Source: Marinobacter bohaiensis (GTDB lineage: Bacteria; Pseudomonadota; Gammaproteobacteria; Pseudomonadales; Oleiphilaceae). From it: a stretch of DNA of 64,000 nucleotides. The stretch spans positions 620,001-684,000 of the forward strand of contig NZ_QGEH01000001.1 of NCBI RefSeq assembly GCF_003258515.1, read 5' to 3'. Under the pieces are notes generated by a model that made no database searches, was not told where the DNA came from, and worked only from the letters and a program-made list of their open reading frames with translations. Positions 60,376-64,000 of this stretch are shown piece by piece. The stretch's first letter is position 1. Each line of letters begins with the position of its first letter. A program made the position numbers and the translations under genes.

Positions 60376-61376
60376 GCTTCCGGCGCGTCTCCTTCCGCTT
60401 CGGGGGTGACCACCACGCCCCAGGGGTAGCGGCCCACCTTGATGGATTTGACGACCTTGAGGTCGGCCACGTCGATCACCGACACGTCCCCGGTGACGCC
60501 GTTGGTGGTCAGCAGCAGGGACTCGTCGGCGCTTAGGTCCATGTGCCAGACGCGCCCGCCCACCAGCAGGTAGTCGAGGATCTCGAAGGTCTGGGCGTCC
60601 ACCACCGCCACGTGGTTGGCCGGGCCCAGGGCGACGAAAGCGTAGCGGCCGTCACTCGTGAGTTTGACGCCCACCGGCTGCACCTTGTCCGGATGCACGC
60701 CGCGAATCTCGAAGGTCAGGGTCTTGAGGATGTCGCGGCTGGCGACGTCCACCACGGTGACGGTGCCGCCGATCTCCGACGAGGCCCACACGCGGCTACC
60801 GTTGTCGGTGAACTCCACGTGCCGGGGGCGCTGGTCGACCATGGTGTTGTCGGCCAGCTGCATGGTCTCGGTGTCGATCCAGTGCAGCATGTTGGAGGTC
60901 TCGGTGGTGTTGATCGCCCACTTGCCATCCGGGCTGACCGCCATGCCTTCCGGTTCCACGCCCACCTCGATCTGCGCCAGCACTTCCTTGGTCTGCACGT
61001 CGACGATGGTGACGATGGCGTCGTCTTCATTGGAGATATAAAGATGGCGGTTGTTGGGATGCAGCGCAAACTGCTCCGGGTCCTCGCCGGAGGGCAGGGT
61101 GTCGATGATCTTGCGGGTGGCCAGGTCCAGCACCTGCACCGTGTCGTCGTCGCTGGCGCAGATGTACAGCAGCGTGCGGTCTTTAGACATGAGGATGCCC
61201 CGTGGGCGCTGGCCCACGTCGATGGTCTCCACCACTTCCAGGCTGGTCATGTCGATCACCGACAGGGTGTTGTCCTTCTCGTTGGAGACGTAGGCCAGGT
61301 CCGCGAGGGCGGCGGGGGCCAGCAAGGCGGCGGTCAGGCCGAGGGTGAGTTCCAGCAGGCGTCGGGTTGGGTTCAT
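60372..61376 (-). CDS. YVTN beta-propeller protein associated with PQQ-dependent catabolism
   Basis: This 334-residue periplasmic seven-bladed propeller has a signal peptide ending ALADLAYVSN. Repeats of the form NTLSVIDMTSLEVVETIDVG recur roughly every 42 residues, with YISNEDDAIVTIVDVQTKEV and WASSEIGGTVTVVDVASRDI as further copies. The family occurs in quinoprotein alcohol dehydrogenase loci, where its function is not settled. It lies between the binding protein and the ATPase and overlaps the ATPase gene. Confidence 0.88.
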   Translation of the reverse strand: MNPTRRLLELTLGLTAALLAPAALADLAYVSNEKDNTLSVIDMTSLEVVETIDVGQRPRGILMSKDRTLLYICASDDDTVQVLDLATRKIIDTLPSGEDPEQFALHPNNRHLYISNEDDAIVTIVDVQTKEVLAQIEVGVEPEGMAVSPDGKWAINTTETSNMLHWIDTETMQLADNTMVDQRPRHVEFTDNGSRVWASSEIGGTVTVVDVASRDILKTLTFEIRGVHPDKVQPVGVKLTSDGRYAFVALGPANHVAVVDAQTFEILDYLLVGGRVWHMDLSADESLLLTTNGVTGDVSVIDVADLKVVKSIKVGRYPWGVVVTPEAEGDAPEA

Positions 61377-61412
61377 GGTGGTGTACCTCTTGTTGTTCGT
61401 GTTGGGGCGGTG

Positions 61413-62597
61413 TTAATCGGCGATCCGGCAGCGGCTTTCGGGCGCGTCGTAGCCGAGGGTGTCCAGTTCGGTGTTGGGGTGCAGGAAGCCTGCCTGCGGC
61501 GACAGCGACACCAGCCCGCGCGGGTGCACCAGCAGGATCGGCTGGCGCAGTTGCCCGTTCCAGCGGCGGAAGGTGAGCTTGCGACCCTTGAAGCCGCCGA
61601 GCTGGAAGTCGTCGGACAGCAGGTAGCGGCGCAGCTCGCCGGCGCTCGCCTGCTGGGTGCGGATCACGCCCTCGCCGATGGCGCGCACGGCGGCCCAGGC
61701 GGCGTAGTCGTCGCTGATCATGGAGCGGCCGGTGAGCGCCTCGAAGCGGCTCTGCAACTGGCCGGCGCCCCAGTTCTCGATGGACCGGTGCCAGGCCTCC
61801 GGGCTCATGCCCTGGGTGCCCACCACCGGGCGCGGCAGCCAGGTGTTGAAGGGCACGTACTCGCCGAAATCGCCGCGCTCGTCGGCGACCACCACCACGT
61901 CGTAGTCGTCCCCCTGGGTGAAGCGGGGCAGCTCGGCGGAGGCGGTGCGGCGCAGGTCGGCGTCGAAGGTCCAGGGCTTCTCGTCCACGATCTTCAGGCC
62001 GAAGCGTTGGGCGGCGCGCTCGAAGGCGGCGGTCCAGGCCCGGTCGGCGTCGGTGGGGCCGGGAATCACGAACACCTCGCGCCACTGGCGTTTGCTCAGC
62101 CACTGGCCCAGGGCGTCGGTGAGCATGGCGCGGCTGGGCACGGTGTGCAGCAGGTTGGCGGGGCACTCGGCGGTGCGCAGGGCGTCGTCCCGGGCGCCGG
62201 CGTTGAACACCAGGGCGTCGTCGCCGGCGGCGTCGGCCAGCGAGCGCAGCAGGTCGGCGGGCACGTTGAGCACGAACAGCCCGGTGCCGGCGGCGGCCAT
62301 GTCGGCCAGGGCCTGGCGGGCCGCCTCGGGCGAGTCGGCCACCACGCTGTCCAGGGTGTAGTGCTGGTCCATGAAGCGGCCGGTGGAATTGTTGTCGGCG
62401 ATGCCCAGTTCCGCGCCGCGCAGGCCGGCGTCGTCGGGGGCGTGCAGGGTGGTGGAGAGCACCGGGCCCGGGTCGGGCTGCCATTCGATGTAGCCAACCC
62501 GAACGTCCAGGGCCCAGGCCGATGCAACGGGGCCGGCCAGCAGCAAGGCCAGGATCAGCAGGGAGGTAAGCGGCCGTGTCGGGGTAGTAACGGGCAT
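61413..62597 (-). CDS. Periplasmic ABC-type (branched-chain-like) binding protein of the quinoprotein locus
   Basis: This 394-residue protein has a signal peptide to about residue 29 (ALLLAGPVASAWA) and a type I periplasmic-binding fold (LVIVAPxx-like strands). Segments such as FVLNVPADLLRSLADAAGDD, VFVIPGPTDADRAWTAAFER and PVVGTQGMSPEAWHRSIENW are typical of the PQQ-associated ABC binding proteins. It is first in the minus-strand set and 36 bases before the propeller gene. It probably senses or delivers a ligand for the adjacent exporter or dehydrogenase system; the ligand is unknown. Confidence 0.83.
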   Translation of the reverse strand: MPVTTPTRPLTSLLILALLLAGPVASAWALDVRVGYIEWQPDPGPVLSTTLHAPDDAGLRGAELGIADNNSTGRFMDQHYTLDSVVADSPEAARQALADMAAAGTGLFVLNVPADLLRSLADAAGDDALVFNAGARDDALRTAECPANLLHTVPSRAMLTDALGQWLSKRQWREVFVIPGPTDADRAWTAAFERAAQRFGLKIVDEKPWTFDADLRRTASAELPRFTQGDDYDVVVVADERGDFGEYVPFNTWLPRPVVGTQGMSPEAWHRSIENWGAGQLQSRFEALTGRSMISDDYAAWAAVRAIGEGVIRTQQASAGELRRYLLSDDFQLGGFKGRKLTFRRWNGQLRQPILLVHPRGLVSLSPQAGFLHPNTELDTLGYDAPESRCRIAD

Positions 62598-62877
62598 GCG
62601 GGGCTCAATCGATGTTGGGTTTGTTTCCAGAGTAGGTAAGCGCGGCGGGCCGGGAAATATTCGGAAAGTCGCAAATAGGCGGTACGAAGGTCGTAATAAC
62701 GCTGCGATTTCCGCTTGGACAGACCAAAGCGCGCCGCTCTGATTACGACCAAGGAACTAGGCCAAAGCCCCCAAAGTGGCATTCGGATGGTGTGGCCGGG
62801 TTCATAGACTGGAATCAACAAGCCGGCCATCCAAACACAATTCGGGCCGGCGGCATCTGTTGATCGAGGTACGCACT

Positions 62878-63312
62878 ATGGCTCTTTCTTTTCCTTTTAC
62901 CGGCCGGGCACTCGTCGCGACGGGGCTGATCCTGGGCTCGGCGGTCGCGCTCGGCCACGGCGATGTGACGCCCCAGCCCGTGGACACCGGCCCGCTGCCC
63001 GACCTGGGCAAGGACGCCCTGGTGGAGAACCCGTTCCGCGAGGGCAACGAGTACGGCCAGCTCAATGCCGACGCGGTCCGGATCGGCAAGGCCGGCTATG
63101 CCGGTAACTGCGCGGTCTGCCACGGCATCGAGGCCATGTCCGGCGGCCTGACCCCGGACCTGCGCGAGCTGACCGAGTGGGATGACGAGTACTTCATCGG
63201 CCGGGTCATGAACGGCACCGAGCGCGGCATGCCGTCGTTCAAGTCCAACCTGGACCAGACCGCCATCTGGGCAATCAAGACCTACATCGAATCCGTGCCG
63301 CAGCCTGAGTGA
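62878..63312 (+). CDS. pedF: Cytochrome c-550 PedF
   Basis: This 144-residue periplasmic c-type cytochrome has a signal peptide ending about residue 26 (GSAVALGHGD), haem motif CAVCH (Cys78, Cys81, His82) and axial Met118 in TERGMPSF. The PedF family accepts electrons from PQQ-dependent alcohol dehydrogenases such as PedE, PedH or ExaA. GAGGTACG lies before ATG. It is divergent from the binding-protein gene across 280 bases without other genes, and the next gene starts 32 bases after its stop. Confidence 0.9.
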   Translation: MALSFPFTGRALVATGLILGSAVALGHGDVTPQPVDTGPLPDLGKDALVENPFREGNEYGQLNADAVRIGKAGYAGNCAVCHGIEAMSGGLTPDLRELTEWDDEYFIGRVMNGTERGMPSFKSNLDQTAIWAIKTYIESVPQPE

Positions 63313-63344
63313 CGGGCATCGGCCGGGCAGCGTAAGGAGGGCGT

Positions 63345-64000
63345 ATGGTCTGGGCGCGCATCGCGATTGCCGTGGTTGTTTGCGGGGTGGCCCTGGTCGC
63401 CCGGGCGGAATCCCCCATTGCCCAGGCGCCGGAGCGGACCTACGACAAGGTGATCGAGTCCGGCTATCTGCGGGTGGGCGTGTACGAGAATTTCCCGCCG
63501 TATTCTTACCGGCAGGACGGCGAGCCCGCCGGCGTGGACGTGGACCTGGGGCGGCGCATCGCCGAGGCGCTGGGCGTCGAGTTCCAGGTGCACTGGATCA
63601 TTCCCGACGAAACCCTGGAAGACGACCTGCGCAACAACGTCTGGAAGGGCCACTACCTGGCCAAGCGCCGCATCGCCGACGTCATGCTGCGGGTGCCGTA
63701 CGACACCGACTACGCCTATATGACCGAATCCACCGGGGAAATGGTCAACGAGGGCGTGGTGATGTTCGGCCCCTACCAGAAGGAGACGTGGCAGATCGCC
63801 TACGACCCGGACGACCTGGAGGGCGGCGTGCCCACGGTGGCGGTGTTCCAGTACAACCCCATCGGTGTGGAAATTGACAGCCTGCCGGACTTCTACCTCA
63901 CCTCCGCCTTTGGCGGGCGCATGCGCGACCAGACCCAGCACTACCGCAACGTGGGCGCGGCCTTTGACGCCATGGTGGCCGAGGAGGTGACGGCGATCAT
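63345..64000 (+). CDS. PedG-like periplasmic substrate-binding protein (cut by window end)
   Basis: The frame is open to the last base (218 codons) and begins with MVWARIAIAVVVCGVALVAR, a signal peptide. The first family block is YDKVIESGYLRVGVYENFPP, then GEPAGVDVDLGRRIAEALGV, the SBP_bac_3 opening of amino-acid-type binding proteins. AAGGAGGGCG precedes the ATG. In ped/exa loci a protein of this kind follows PedF and precedes the quinoprotein dehydrogenase. It carries a long mid-domain insertion (DETLEDDLRNNVWKGHYLAK) typical of the quinoprotein-associated branch. The C-terminus is outside the window. Confidence 0.85.
   Translation, partial: MVWARIAIAVVVCGVALVARAESPIAQAPERTYDKVIESGYLRVGVYENFPPYSYRQDGEPAGVDVDLGRRIAEALGVEFQVHWIIPDETLEDDLRNNVWKGHYLAKRRIADVMLRVPYDTDYAYMTESTGEMVNEGVVMFGPYQKETWQIAYDPDDLEGGVPTVAVFQYNPIGVEIDSLPDFYLTSAFGGRMRDQTQHYRNVGAAFDAMVAEEVTAI

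Noticed and set aside
60543-62639. 698-codon plus-strand open frame across the propeller and binding-protein genes
   Set aside because: It is antisense to two well-supported genes, is extremely Gly/Val/His/Gln-rich and has no domain-like sequence.
63282-63941. Minus-strand frame near the window end
   Set aside because: The plus strand here encodes a signal-peptide-bearing binding protein that runs off the window; the minus frame is its shadow.

Overview
This is a GC-rich chromosomal stretch from a proteobacterium, most likely a gammaproteobacterium and probably an aerobic marine or halotolerant one. The evidence is a Gram-negative porin, periplasmic c-type cytochromes, a quinoprotein (ped-type) alcohol-oxidation locus, a MesX/MesD methionine-synthase pair and the DUF1289 protein next to its usual small partner. 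The genus cannot be fixed from the sequence alone. I saw no rRNA, tRNA, CRISPR array or prophage. No intact transposase gene was seen, but degenerate REP-like repeats cluster between about 49 and 58.5 kb.

Layout. 0-13.4 kb: porin end, an unknown protein, a homocysteine S-methyltransferase family enzyme and a secreted sulfatase. Then come several regulator/oxidoreductase pairs (SDR with AraC, LysR with zinc-type ADH, aldo/keto reductase with AraC), a HAD phosphatase-conserved protein-DUF1289 operon and an amino-acid racemase. 13.5-24.1 kb: ten genes on the minus strand, mostly translationally coupled and less GC-rich than their surroundings. They encode two ATP-grasp ligases, a lysine-2,3-aminomutase-like radical SAM enzyme, a TauD-type dioxygenase, a flavin monooxygenase-like protein, an aminotransferase, a haem-oxygenase-like diiron oxidase, a CtBP-like 2-hydroxyacid dehydrogenase and two exporter-type membrane proteins. 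I read this as an uncharacterised NRPS-independent cluster making a small modified peptide or amino acid; it is the main discovery candidate.

24.6-31.3 kb: a periplasmic glycerophosphodiester phosphodiesterase and a complete oppABCDF-type peptide importer. 31.7-37.1 kb: a DHA2 drug exporter with LysR, an alpha/beta hydrolase divergent from a CGNR-type regulator across an array of GGTTAC half-sites, and a class A beta-lactamase. 37.1-39.8 kb: mesX-mesD-flavin reductase, a folate-independent, oxygen-linked methionine synthase module. 40-53.6 kb: stress and detoxification genes (tautomerase, YbfB-type MFS, nitronate monooxygenase, KefF-like reductase, isochorismatase, HxlR with quinone reductase, SDR with ABM-like protein and AraC, GFA, RidA), interspersed with gene remnants and repeats.

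54.4-64 kb: a PQQ-type sugar dehydrogenase with its own cytochrome c, a LysR/aldo-keto reductase pair, and then the ped-type locus. That locus is an ABC-2 exporter, a YVTN beta-propeller and a periplasmic binding protein on the minus strand, divergent from cytochrome c-550 PedF and a second periplasmic binding protein that runs off the end. The quinoprotein dehydrogenase itself should lie just beyond the window.
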